From positions 1 through 48,798 of the forward strand of contig CALECT010000005.1 in assembly GCA_937949725.1 (NCBI GenBank): DNA of 48,798 bases, written 5' to 3'. The notes beneath the pieces were generated by a model, which worked only from the letters and a program-made list of their open reading frames with translations, had not been told where the DNA came from and did no database searches. Every line of letters begins with the position of its first letter. The first letter of the stretch is position 1. Shown in pieces: positions 24,716 through 32,895 of the stretch. Both the position numbers and the translations under genes were made by a program. Source of the DNA: an uncultured Pseudanabaenaceae cyanobacterium (GTDB lineage: Bacteria; Cyanobacteriota; Cyanobacteriia; PCC-9006; JAAUQQ01).

Positions 24716-24960
24716 AAGGTTCATTGCACCACGCAAGTTGCTTGTGCTTTCAAGAACATACCCTTTGTCAGGGGTAAGGCTCCGACAGCACAAACGCTAA
24801 AACTCCGGGTGAATTACACGCATTTATTGCAAGGCGTTGGTGCGCTCTCTGCATTGCTTTATTTCGGCTTCGGTGTGAGGACCTCGGGCCTTTTGTGCCC
24901 CATAAGCAGCCGAGTAGAGAGTTTTCTCTGATGTAAGCCGCTCACTAGCGGTTTAGGAGG
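24716..24960 (+). ncRNA. Structured 5' leader, candidate riboswitch (family uncertain)
   Basis: About 245 bases directly before the lysozyme-like gene carry many short complementary pairs and conserved-looking loops. Pieces resemble the c-di-AMP (ydaO-yuaA) aptamer: CCGACAGC at about 24782 followed, after an insertion, by CTAAAACTCCGG, and GGGTGAAT at about 24815. In the classical aptamer the GGGTGAAT-like element comes before CCGACAGC, so the order does not match. Further hairpins occur at GAGAG-TTTT-CTCT and at AAGCCGCT-CACT-AGCGGTTT (about 24935-24954), the latter touching a perfect AGGAGG Shine-Dalgarno sequence. A ribosome-access switch is plausible. c-di-AMP riboswitches often control cell-wall hydrolases, which fits the downstream product. 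The family assignment is weak. Confidence 0.35.
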
Positions 24961-24971
24961 TCGTTCGTTTG

Positions 24972-27137
24972 ATGCATTCAATGAAACTGGCTGTAGGCTT
25001 TGCGGTGTTATTCGCCACATCGACTCAGGGTTTCGCGACAGCTGAAGAGGTTTCTTCAGCGCCGAACTTAGCTTTTATCAAGCTGCCAGGCTTTCAAGGC
25101 GACCAGCCCAAGGCTGCTCCCTTTCGTTTCCAAGATCTAACGCTCCCATCTGCGTTTATTTTCCAAGGCTCAACGCCCATTCCCATGGAGTGGTGGGAGC
25201 AGGGCTCTAATTCTCCCCTCGCCGTTGTGATCGGCAATGCGGAAGGCACCCGGCAACTGGATGGCTCGATGAATCCGGCCTATTACTGGCACCGGGATCC
25301 AGGTAATGGGGCTAATAACTTTGGCAGCTTTAGCTTTCAACACTTATCCCATCAGGAAACAGCTGGGGTTCTCGACCAAGCAAATAATGATTCCAGGCGA
25401 TTGGCAGCAGCCGAAAAGGCGCTACCTGACATTGCAGACCAGCGCCAGCTAGTCAAACTGCGTCGTTTCCATGACCTGCTCCAAGCCCAGGCCAAGGGCC
25501 ATGGCATGGAGCTCACGACCTTGGAACTGATCAATGGCCTAGACCTCGCAACCCAAAGTGAATTGGCCGGTCTAGATGCCTGGGGTTATGTGGACCGCTT
25601 GGCCCAAATGAAGGAAACGGTCAGCGACCCCGATGAGCAAATTATTCGAGCTCGCACTTGGTCCTACTGGGACCCGGTGGAGAACCGCTGGGCTGCCCCA
25701 GGATTAGGCAACACCGAGTACTACATTCGTCGCGACCAAGCCCGCCGCTTCAATGCAGTTAAGCAAGCGCTGCTCTACCAAGAGCAGCAGCCGTCGATGC
25801 TCCAGGAAATTGATTTAGCCTGGGCTGAAAATGCCTCCAGGAATGCAACCCGCAATATTATCGATGCTGAGGATGGCTGGGCGATCGCCCTCCTCAATCA
25901 ATCCAGCCCCTTAGAAGGCAGCAGCTTCAACCGCCAGCCCCTCCAGTTAGAACTAGGCCGCAGCGGTCTGGAGAACCTACTGGCCGAAACGGTTGCCGAA
26001 GAAGTCATCCTCGCCGACGCCATCGCGGCCAATGCCACGGTCGCCATCACAACGACCGAAGACATCGGTCTGAACGATGTGGACTTTAAGGGAGAATTGA
26101 ACCGAGCTAAAAATCAGGCCTCCCCTCAAATCTCTGACTCAGATGCAATCGAAGTTGCACTGGGGCTAGACCGCCCTCTAGCTCTAGAGACAGAATCTGA
26201 GCCTGCTTGGGAACGTTTAGCCATGACACCTGAGGAATTTGCCTTAGCGACATCGATTGCGAACCCCAGCGTTGCCAGCGAACCTAGCGTGAGCTTAGCC
26301 ACTGCCACGGAGGCACTGGAAACCGAAGCGATCGCCATGGCTCTAGAAGCCTCAGTCATCGCTACCTCGGTAGAAACAGCCTCCGCCTTAGCCAGCGCAA
26401 ATTCGCCCAAGAGCCCTCAACCAGAGGCTAATGCTGTTGCTGCCTCGACAGAGGACATCGCCGACAGCGAGCCAGCTAGAGAAGAAAGCGTGAGCCCTGT
26501 AGACGCGGAAGAGTCTATCTCAGCCGTGGAAAGTTCGGATCTCGAAGTGATTGGCAACATCAACAGCAGCCTGCTGACAGTGCAACCCTTCATTCCCCAA
26601 GAACTCCAGGCTCTCCCCCTAGAAATGGCCGTGGAAACCGAGCCCACAACCGCAGCTGTTAAGCCCGGTCAGCCTTTCCAGCACACGCCTGAGATTGTCC
26701 AACTTGCAGCAATGGCCCATGTCCAGGCCGCAGAACCGCTCATTAGCGATCGCATTGAATCCCAGGAATTCCTGGACCTTGCCAGCGGCCTGAAAGAATC
26801 TCCCATCGAAGTTCTCGATGAAAGCTTAGGTCTAGCGGTGGCCTCAGAAGCAACCGCATCTAAGCGGAGTCAGACAGTTGAGACAGAAGCGCCAGTCTCG
26901 GATGATGCTGTGCTCCCGGCAGCAACCATCCACTTCGCCCCCCAAGCAACCCCCTTGGACCCAGAAGAAGATCCCTGGGTCACCCCAGAAGCAGCGCTAG
27001 AGCTGGAAGCTCCTCCCTTAGAGCCCATCATCCCGCCGGATGTTCAAGCCATGCTGGATCAACAACCAGAGATCGTAGAGGTGGAAGCCAATATCAGTGA
27101 AACGGTGATGTTCTTTGAGGAGAACCTTAGCTTGTAG
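24972..27137 (+). CDS. Secreted lysozyme-like protein with long acidic tail
   Basis: About 721 residues from the ATG at 24972, eleven bases after AGGAGG; an in-frame ATG at 24981 is an alternative. The signal peptide is MKLAVGFAVLFATSTQGFA. Residues about 83-275 form a domain opening with VIGNAEGTRQLDG and PAYYWHRDPGNGANNFGSFS, then GLDAWGYVDRL and WAAPGLGN. I associate this pattern with a cyanobacterial lysozyme/transglycosylase-like family in which the Glu of AEGT (residue 91) would be the catalytic acid; this is memory-based, not a search. The remaining 400 residues are low-complexity, Ala/Glu/Ser-rich and acidic, probably extended, with proline toward the end. Location is extracytoplasmic. 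It is preceded by an unusually long structured leader and followed by a strong terminator, so it is probably a single-gene unit with post-transcriptional control. Confidence 0.68.
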   Translation: MHSMKLAVGFAVLFATSTQGFATAEEVSSAPNLAFIKLPGFQGDQPKAAPFRFQDLTLPSAFIFQGSTPIPMEWWEQGSNSPLAVVIGNAEGTRQLDGSMNPAYYWHRDPGNGANNFGSFSFQHLSHQETAGVLDQANNDSRRLAAAEKALPDIADQRQLVKLRRFHDLLQAQAKGHGMELTTLELINGLDLATQSELAGLDAWGYVDRLAQMKETVSDPDEQIIRARTWSYWDPVENRWAAPGLGNTEYYIRRDQARRFNAVKQALLYQEQQPSMLQEIDLAWAENASRNATRNIIDAEDGWAIALLNQSSPLEGSSFNRQPLQLELGRSGLENLLAETVAEEVILADAIAANATVAITTTEDIGLNDVDFKGELNRAKNQASPQISDSDAIEVALGLDRPLALETESEPAWERLAMTPEEFALATSIANPSVASEPSVSLATATEALETEAIAMALEASVIATSVETASALASANSPKSPQPEANAVAASTEDIADSEPAREESVSPVDAEESISAVESSDLEVIGNINSSLLTVQPFIPQELQALPLEMAVETEPTTAAVKPGQPFQHTPEIVQLAAMAHVQAAEPLISDRIESQEFLDLASGLKESPIEVLDESLGLAVASEATASKRSQTVETEAPVSDDAVLPAATIHFAPQATPLDPEEDPWVTPEAALELEAPPLEPIIPPDVQAMLDQQPEIVEVEANISETVMFFEENLSL

Positions 27138-27185
27138 CGATCGCCTATCAGCTCAAAAATAGGTGCCATCGTCGCCCCGACAAAC

Positions 27186-27219
27186 AAGGGCCGATCTCAA
27201 GACTTGAGGTCGGCCCTTT
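27186..27219 (+). terminator. Rho-independent terminator after the lysozyme-like gene
   Basis: AAGGGCCGATCTCAAG pairs with CTTGAGGTCGGCCCTT (one wobble) around a minimal loop and is followed by a TTTC run. It begins about 50 bases after the stop codon. Confidence 0.85.
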
Positions 27220-27277
27220 CTGCTCAGTCATTGGCCCCAAGCCAACCCACAGTTGCAGGTCCTAACGGGCAATAAAA

Positions 27278-27305
27278 AAGCGCCTCTCAACCACGAGATG
27301 CGCTT
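27278..27305 (-). terminator. Minus-strand terminator downstream of the AAA+ ATPase gene
   Basis: On the minus strand AAGCGC-A-TCTC, a 6-base loop, then GAGA-G-GCGCTT is followed by TTTTTATT. It lies about 230 bases beyond the stop of the AAA+ gene at 27534, leaving a long 3' untranslated region or room for a small RNA. A second short hairpin (AGCAACA with TGTTGCT) is at 27339-27358. Confidence 0.75.
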
Positions 27306-27533
27306 CAAAACGGTATATGCAATCCGACTCAAACTGGGAGCAACAAAATCTTGTTGCTGACTTTATTATGCCCACTATTGCGGCCAATTTTCCGTATTTG
27401 TGTCATATTATCGGGTTATTTTTAGATTTTCGCTGAGCATCACTACGGAGACTCCCCAGAGCAAAACTCAGCCCCCAAATATCTGTTCAATCGCCATCGC
27501 AACTCAATCGCCATCTCCCCCCCCTGCAAATCC

Positions 27534-29231
27534 CTAGGGGCGATGCCGCCAGGCTCGTTCAAGGTTGGCTTGAGTCACCGTTTTTTGATCGGCCAAGCGG
27601 GCGTAAAGATGGGCATCATGGGCAATCGCCTGGATCTGGCCGCCGCTCAAACGCCACCGCGCCACCACCTGCCAATCCAAACGTTTATCAAAGCGAGTGC
27701 CTTTGGGAAAGGCCTGCTTCCATAGCCGCTCCCGAGCCTTGGCCTTAGGCAAGGGAAATTCAAAACAGCGATCGCATTGGCGTTGCCACTGGGTCGCAAC
27801 AAGGGGCAATAAATGCACTGCAAACATCGTCAGGCAAGGCTGACTTCGCCGCTGGGCAAAGAAACGATGGACCAAGTCTGCTGGTACTGCTCCCCGCTTT
27901 CCAGGAGCAGCCAGTAAGCATTCCGCCCCATCAATCATCAGTGCTGTAGGAGACTGACGCAGTAAATCAGCTACCAGGGGGGCAAGCTGAACCGCCGGAT
28001 ATTGATTTAAGTCCACCGTAATCAGCGGCGTCTGGGCGGTTTGGGCCACAAGGCGGGAGGCTGCTGTTTTTCCCGTGCCCACAGGACCATGAAAAATTGC
28101 AAAGGTGCCATTGGCCAATTGGGCTTTCCCCAGGGCTGCCGACACTTCCGGCTGGTCATCCAAGGCAATGCTATGGAGACGATGGGCTAAATGCTGTAGC
28201 TCCTGTTTGAGCGATCGCTCCCCAATAAACTTCTTCCAAGCAGGGGCTCCATCTGCCTCAGGCTCATAGCGCTCCCAAGTAGGCGGTGGCGAGAAGTAAC
28301 CCAGGCTAGGCGTCAGACTCGTCGGTACCTTCGCCCGAGCGACAGGAGCGAGCGCCCCCTCCCCAGCCAGATCCAATCGTTGGGGCGATGCAGTGGACGA
28401 CAGGTCTAAACCATCAGGTTCGCCCGCCAGGGGAGACTCAGCCTGGGCAACCTGGGCCAAAGTCAACTCCGAGAACGCCGTGCCCCCCCTCAACAGCAAG
28501 TCCAAATCTTCCCGCTGAACCGGCTTCGCCAAGGCATAGTTCACCAGCCCCGGCGAGAGCTGAATGCTGTGCATCAGTAAAGGCCGATTCGACGGCGCGA
28601 CAAAATTCACCAGTCCCGCCTCCACGAGGGGAGATTCAGAAGTCAACCGCATGCGAGCCGCCTGCCATTCCTGATCATTGCGACAGAGCAACTTCAGGGC
28701 CAAGTCTAGCTGGGGCAGCTGGGTGGCTTCGTTCTCCTGTAAATAGCTATAGAGCCGGGCATAGCGTCGGTTGACCTCTGGCGCTAACCCCAGCAACACC
28801 AGATTCTTCTCAAATAGGGTGAGGTTGAGGCGATCGCGTAAAGCGGGCAACGCCAGCAACACCCCCTGCTCTTGGGTGAGCTTGATCCGCCGCTCCAGTT
28901 GCTTCTGGTAACCCACAGCCTTAGCCGCCCCGGACGAAGCCCCGGATGCGCGGGACTGACTCCCCCCTAAACCAGCAGCTTCGCTTTCAGCAGCCGGACG
29001 AATGTCGTCATAGCGAGGGGTGCCTTCTAAAGAAACAATGCCCTTCCACCAATGGCGAGTGATGCGATCGCGCTGGCTGCGACTGGCCTGTTCCGTTTCC
29101 TTGCGATCACGCTTATGCCGTCCCACCGCCAGCAACAGCAGACGATCCAACCATTGCAACTCCGTCTTGATATAAGCCCAGTTATCCGCAAAGGGCTTCT
29201 GAGATTTGGAATTATTAGCCTTATCGCCCAT
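27534..29231 (-). CDS. AAA+ family ATPase
   Basis: A 565-residue cytoplasmic protein. The first third contains a helical region (QKQLERRIKLTQEQGVLLAL, then LRDRLNLTLFEKNLVLLGLA). Residues about 225-340 look like a linker. The AAA+ module starts near 345 with Walker A GPVGTGKTAASR at about 380-391, Walker B ALMIDGAECLL near 427, where the usual DE is DGAE, and a lid with RERLWKQAFPKGTRF and WRLSGGQIQAIAHDAHLYAR. The sensor-2 region with SGGQI resembles the Cdc48/FtsH-type fold. Homologues with a similar N-terminal part are found as stand-alone AAA ATPases in cyanobacteria; the client is unknown. The start ATG overlaps the end of the upstream VOC gene by 11 bases, so the two are probably co-transcribed and translationally coupled. 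Confidence 0.85.
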   Translation of the reverse strand: MGDKANNSKSQKPFADNWAYIKTELQWLDRLLLLAVGRHKRDRKETEQASRSQRDRITRHWWKGIVSLEGTPRYDDIRPAAESEAAGLGGSQSRASGASSGAAKAVGYQKQLERRIKLTQEQGVLLALPALRDRLNLTLFEKNLVLLGLAPEVNRRYARLYSYLQENEATQLPQLDLALKLLCRNDQEWQAARMRLTSESPLVEAGLVNFVAPSNRPLLMHSIQLSPGLVNYALAKPVQREDLDLLLRGGTAFSELTLAQVAQAESPLAGEPDGLDLSSTASPQRLDLAGEGALAPVARAKVPTSLTPSLGYFSPPPTWERYEPEADGAPAWKKFIGERSLKQELQHLAHRLHSIALDDQPEVSAALGKAQLANGTFAIFHGPVGTGKTAASRLVAQTAQTPLITVDLNQYPAVQLAPLVADLLRQSPTALMIDGAECLLAAPGKRGAVPADLVHRFFAQRRSQPCLTMFAVHLLPLVATQWQRQCDRCFEFPLPKAKARERLWKQAFPKGTRFDKRLDWQVVARWRLSGGQIQAIAHDAHLYARLADQKTVTQANLERAWRHRP

Positions 29232-29688
29232 GACGGATCACTCGAATAAACTCCAACGGCAGACCGTCCGCATCGGCGATAAACGCCACTTCGTAAAGCC
29301 CTTCTCCAATCATTTGCTGCTCTGGCTCTAACAGCACTCGCAACCCCTCACCGCTCTGATCTACCACCGCATTGGCATTAGCTCCTTCAGGTGGATCTTC
29401 AGGCAGGAAACGCGATCGCAGCTGCTCCAACCAAACGGGCAAACTCTCAGTCACCTCCGTCAAATCAAAGGACAGATGGTAGTAGCCGGTGTAATGCTCA
29501 TCCCCAAAAGCATCCGCTGTGGGATTGGGCTGGGGAATTTGAATCAGCTCAATCCGACCTCCTAACCCTGTCATCCAACAGGCCAAGGTCGCACCTGTGG
29601 TAAATCGCTCCTCCAGGGAAAACCCCAGTCGTTCATAGAAAGCAACGGCCCGATGAATATCCGCAGTGCGAATGGAAGCATGGTGCAT
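29221..29688 (-). CDS. VOC-family protein, glyoxalase I-like
   Basis: A 155-residue protein with two betaalphabetabetabeta modules typical of the vicinal-oxygen-chelate fold. It starts MHHASIRTADIHRAVAFYER, the standard opening of glyoxalase I-like proteins. Candidate metal ligands are His2/His3, Glu47 (GRIELIQ), His71 (YYHLSFD) and Glu146 (LPLEFIRV), the H/E/H/E set expected for an active glyoxalase-type site. Lactoylglutathione lyase activity, which disposes of methylglyoxal, is the usual assignment, but related proteins have other substrates. The ATG at 29688 is preferred over a TTG at 29727 because the family starts here. Its stop overlaps the start of the AAA+ gene by 11 bases. Confidence 0.82.
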   Translation of the reverse strand: MHHASIRTADIHRAVAFYERLGFSLEERFTTGATLACWMTGLGGRIELIQIPQPNPTADAFGDEHYTGYYHLSFDLTEVTESLPVWLEQLRSRFLPEDPPEGANANAVVDQSGEGLRVLLEPEQQMIGEGLYEVAFIADADGLPLEFIRVIRHGR

Positions 29689-29753
29689 GACGTAACCGAG
29701 AGCGTGAGCGAGAAGAGAAGCAAGCAACCACCAGCTGAATTAATCGAGTTGAA

Positions 29754-30263
29754 TTAATCCAACAGCCGAAAATATCGTTGTTGAGCCGGTACACCAGGCT
29801 CCTTATCCAATTCAAAATTAATTACAGCCCAGCAAGGCTCTTCCTCGGGGGGGGCACTGAAATGAACCGGCAAGCCATATAGACGAGGTCCTTCATTCTC
29901 AGATTGCCCCTTCAAGGGACTGCTCCGCTCAAAGTAAGCATTAATCAACTGGCGGTAGCGCTGGGCAATGGTCACCTGAGTCGCTCGAAAACCCTCTGTA
30001 TAGAGGCGATCTAAAGCCTCGTGAATTTCAAAACGAATGCCATCGGGGTGGGTGTGCTGTCTGTACCATTTATCTTCCCATTGGCGCCAGTGACGGCCGG
30101 ACTGAAGATGAACCAACTCTTTCGTTTCCGGGTCCGACTCAAACACCCCATGGCGACTACAAAGGTAGGAGTCCGTTAAGGTCAACGCAGGAATGCTCTG
30201 ATTGCAGTGGGGGCAGCAGATCTCTGGGCCATAAATGGGATACTGGGAGACCGCACTGACCAT
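29754..30263 (-). CDS. TIGR02652 family protein (conserved, unknown function)
   Basis: About 169 residues. It begins near YPIYGPEICCPHCNQSIPAL, then LTDSYLCSRHGVFE. The CPHC pair plus a later Cys and His look like a zinc-ribbon-type site. LVHLQSGRHWRQWEDKWYRQ and HTHPDGIRFEIHEALDRLYT are, from memory, nearly invariant in this family, which is restricted to cyanobacteria and uncharacterised. It is soluble and probably cytoplasmic. The ATG at 30263 starts just before the conserved region; a GTG at 30311 is a possible earlier start. It lies 65 bases upstream of the VOC gene on the same strand and may share a transcript with it and the AAA+ gene. Confidence 0.82.
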   Translation of the reverse strand: MVSAVSQYPIYGPEICCPHCNQSIPALTLTDSYLCSRHGVFESDPETKELVHLQSGRHWRQWEDKWYRQHTHPDGIRFEIHEALDRLYTEGFRATQVTIAQRYRQLINAYFERSSPLKGQSENEGPRLYGLPVHFSAPPEEEPCWAVINFELDKEPGVPAQQRYFRLLD

Positions 30264-30447
30264 GGCAAAACTATCCAAGCGACGGAAAGGATTACGAGGC
30301 TCAAAACCCACGTAATATCTATAAATTATAGAGGAGCCCTAGGGTCCTGGCCTCGATTCCCTGGGACAACTCCTAAGACTTAATCTTCAGACTTAATTCC
30401 ACTCCCGCGCCGATCCAGCCGTTTGACCTTCCCTAGGCTTCAGCATC

Positions 30448-30990
30448 ATGAGTTCCAACAATAACCTTTGGCCCCAGCCGGACCTCTCTAAGGCAGCCTA
30501 TATCGCACCTAGCGCTGTGGTCATGGGGGCAGTGCTCGTGAGTGAAGGGGTGAGCATTTGGCCGACTGCTGTGGTGCGAGGAGATCTTGAAAAGATTAGT
30601 CTGGGCGATCGCTGCAATGTGCAAGACGGCGCTGTGCTCCACTGTGACCCCGGACTACCCACCGTACTGGAGGCGGATGTGACCGTCGGCCATCGAGCGG
30701 TGATCCATTCCGCTCATGTGGAAGCGGGCAGCCTCATTGGCATTGGGGCAGTTGTGCTCAATGGCGTCAGGATTGGCGCGGGCAGCATCGTCGGGGCTGG
30801 GGCCGTCGTCACCAAAGATGTACCACCGCGATCGCTGGTCGTCGGCGTTCCAGGCAAAGTTCTGCGGCAACTATCAGAACCCGAATCAGCAGAACTCACC
30901 GAACATGCCCGTAAATACCACCAGCTAGCCCTAGTCCATAGCGGCAAAGGCACAGACCTTGGCTTTGTCGACCAAGCTCCCCAGCTCTAG
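30448..30990 (+). CDS. Gamma-class carbonic anhydrase family protein
   Basis: A 180-residue left-handed beta-helix protein made of hexapeptide repeats ([LIV]-G-x-x-x-x), such as VEAGSLIGIGAVVLNGVRIG. Three histidines match the metal site of gamma carbonic anhydrases: His65 (AVLHCDP), His82 (VGHRAVI) and His87 (VIHSAHV), with the 82/87 spacing of five as in Cam. Arg44 and Asp46 (VVRGDLEKI) also fit the active site. It is shorter than CcmM and lacks the RbcS-like repeats, so it is a stand-alone member of the YrdA/PaaY/gamma-CA group, likely a trimer. Carbonic anhydrase activity is plausible but not assured, since several family members are inactive. The gene is transcribed towards psbY. Confidence 0.86.
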   Translation: MSSNNNLWPQPDLSKAAYIAPSAVVMGAVLVSEGVSIWPTAVVRGDLEKISLGDRCNVQDGAVLHCDPGLPTVLEADVTVGHRAVIHSAHVEAGSLIGIGAVVLNGVRIGAGSIVGAGAVVTKDVPPRSLVVGVPGKVLRQLSEPESAELTEHARKYHQLALVHSGKGTDLGFVDQAPQL

Positions 30991-31109
30991 CAATGCTCTT
31001 GAAGGCATCATGTCCAGACAAGATTCCTGCACCGAACAGCGCTGATTTCTGTAGAATAGGTGTCAATTAATGTTCGTTTTATTAAACGTATAACAGAGAG
31101 GATTTTCAA

Positions 31110-31229
31110 ATGGATTGGCGTATTGTTGTCGTTCTCGCACCGATTATTCTCGCGGGAAGCTGGGCTGCTTTCAACATTTTCCAAGCCGCTATGGGTCAGC
31201 TGAATAAGGCTCTAGGCAAGGATAGCTAG
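31110..31229 (+). CDS. psbY: Photosystem II protein PsbY
   Basis: A 39-residue protein, MDWRIVVVLAPIILAGSWAA followed by FNIFQAAMGQLNKALGKDS. The start MDWR, one membrane helix and a short basic tail match cyanobacterial PsbY, a peripheral single-helix subunit of photosystem II in the thylakoid membrane near cytochrome b559. The ATG follows AGAGAGGA at normal spacing. The upstream 80 bases are A+T-rich (TTTTATTAAACGTATAAC), fitting a promoter, and a strong stem-loop follows the stop. It is therefore likely its own short transcript. Confidence 0.92.
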   Translation: MDWRIVVVLAPIILAGSWAAFNIFQAAMGQLNKALGKDS

Positions 31230-31265
31230 GCTACTGCCAAATCCCATTTAGAATCTGGGTTAGCT

Positions 31266-31295
31266 GCGGCGATCGCCTAGTTGGGCGATCGCCGC
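31266..31295 (+). terminator. Stem-loop after psbY built from two HIP1 sites
   Basis: GCGGCGATCGCC, a 6-base loop, then GGCGATCGCCGC form a 12-bp perfect stem in which each arm contains a GCGATCGC octamer. It lies 37 bases after the psbY stop; only a weak T-run (ATTGCGTTT) follows. Probably it terminates or stabilises the psbY transcript. Confidence 0.65.
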
Positions 31296-31426
31296 ATTGC
31301 GTTTATATCCATCAAACAAGCTGCTGAGCTTGCACAGCAAACGTTGCACAGCTTGTTCTCTCTCATCCATTACAACTTGAGAGACACCACCCCGACTCTG
31401 ACATCCGCCCCACTCCAGAACCTGCC

Positions 31427-32812
31427 ATGACCGCTGCGACTTCAACCTCCCAAGCCCCCATCCACGTCATTGGCGCAGGTTTAGCGGGCACCGAAGCCGC
31501 TTGGCAAATTGCCCAAGCAGGCATGGCGGTCATCCTCCACGAAATGCGCCCGGAACGTCGCAGCCCCGCCCACCACACGGAGCATTTTGCAGAGCTGGTC
31601 TGCAGCAATTCTTTCGGAGCCATGGCCACGGATCGAGCAGCAGGCTTGCTCCACGAGGAGCTGCGCCAGCTAGGTTCCATCGTGATTGGCCAAGCGGATG
31701 AGCATTCCGTCCCCGCTGGTGGAGCATTGGCAGTCGACAGAGCCGTCTTCAGCCAGCGCCTCACTGAAACCCTCACCTCCCATCCCCTAATTGAACTTCG
31801 CCGGGAAGAAGTTCACAGCATTCCGAGCGATGCCGTCGTCGTTCTCACAACCGGCCCCCTCACGAGCCCGGACCTGGCCGAGGATCTCCAACGCTTCACC
31901 GGCCAAGACTATTGCAGCTTCTTCGATGCCGCCAGCCCCATCATCGTCGGCGAATCCATTGATAAAGAGATTGCCTTTATGGCTTCTCGCTACGATCGCG
32001 GTGAAGCCGCCTATCTCAACTGCCCCATGGACAAGGAGCAATATCTGGCCTTTTACGAAGCCCTCTGCGCCGCCGAGCAAGCCGAGCTCAAGGACTTCGA
32101 AATCGAAAGCGCCAAATTCTTTGAGGGTTGCCTCCCAATCGAAGAGCAAGCCCGGCGGGGCATTGAAACCATGCGCTACGGCCCCCTCAAGCCCGTCGGC
32201 CTCTTTGACGCTCGCCATGGTGACTTCAAAGCCCCCGAAAATCAAAGTAAACGCCCCTACGCCGTCGTCCAGCTGCGCCAGGAAGACAAAGCAGGCCAAC
32301 TGTGGAACATGGTGGGCTTCCAAACTAACCTAAAGTGGGGCGAGCAAAAGCGCGTTTTCCAAATGATTCCCGGCCTAGAAAATGCCGAGTTCGTTCGCAT
32401 GGGCGTCATGCACCGCAACACCTTTATCAACACCCCAGAATTACTGGATGCCACCCTCCAGTTCCGTCGTCGCGAAAGCCTTTTTGCTGCTGGCCAACTG
32501 GTGGGAACTGAGGGCTACACCGCTGCTGCGGCTGGCGGCTGGCTCGCAGGTACCAATGCCGCTCGATTTGTCCAAGGCAAACCCTTGGTGACCATGCCAG
32601 GCACGATGATGTCTGGTGCCTTGTTTGACTTCATCAGCTCCGCTTCACCCAAGCACTTCCAACCCATGCCACCGAACTTCGGCATCATTCCTCCCTTGGA
32701 AAAAAGGGTGCGCAATAAGCGGGAGCGTTATGGGGTTTACCGCGATCGCGCCCTCGCAGATTTAAACAACTGGAAAGAAGCATCTCTCATGCCCCAGGCC
32801 GTTTTGGCATAG
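31427..32812 (+). CDS. trmFO: Folate-dependent tRNA (uracil-54-C5)-methyltransferase TrmFO
   Basis: A 461-residue flavoprotein. FAD-binding [20 protein letters not shown] starts near residue 16, followed by [20 protein letters not shown] and VCSNSFGA. The middle has [17 protein letters not shown], and the C-terminal part has [19 protein letters not shown]. These are diagnostic of TrmFO (formerly Gid). It makes ribothymidine at position 54 of the tRNA T-loop using methylene-tetrahydrofolate and reduced FAD. The length is normal, with a short extension at each end. It is cytoplasmic. It lies convergent to the first ComFB gene, separated by a stem-loop. Confidence 0.95.
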   Translation: MTAATSTSQAPIHVIGAGLAGTEAAWQIAQAGMAVILHEMRPERRSPAHHTEHFAELVCSNSFGAMATDRAAGLLHEELRQLGSIVIGQADEHSVPAGGALAVDRAVFSQRLTETLTSHPLIELRREEVHSIPSDAVVVLTTGPLTSPDLAEDLQRFTGQDYCSFFDAASPIIVGESIDKEIAFMASRYDRGEAAYLNCPMDKEQYLAFYEALCAAEQAELKDFEIESAKFFEGCLPIEEQARRGIETMRYGPLKPVGLFDARHGDFKAPENQSKRPYAVVQLRQEDKAGQLWNMVGFQTNLKWGEQKRVFQMIPGLENAEFVRMGVMHRNTFINTPELLDATLQFRRRESLFAAGQLVGTEGYTAAAAGGWLAGTNAARFVQGKPLVTMPGTMMSGALFDFISSASPKHFQPMPPNFGIIPPLEKRVRNKRERYGVYRDRALADLNNWKEASLMPQAVLA

Positions 32813-32838
32813 CAAAAATTTAAGAGCTTCTCAGAACA

Positions 32839-32876
32839 AAGCGGGTCGAAAGAGACTCAACCCTCACGACCTGCTT
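32839..32876. terminator. Possible terminator between trmFO and the ComFB gene
   Basis: AAGCGGGTCG pairs with CGACCTGCTT (one G-T wobble) around an 18-base loop, between two convergent genes. The large loop and missing T-run make it weak. Confidence 0.4.
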
Positions 32877-32895
32877 CGAGCAAGAATCTAACTGC

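Noticed and set aside
24713..24931. 72-codon open frame before the lysozyme-like gene
   Set aside because: It coincides with the structured leader, has no clear Shine-Dalgarno sequence, and the hairpins explain the sequence better. A leader peptide cannot be excluded fully.
31787..32323. Long open frames on the other strand and frame within trmFO
   Set aside because: They overlap a strongly conserved enzyme and their translations have no domain features.
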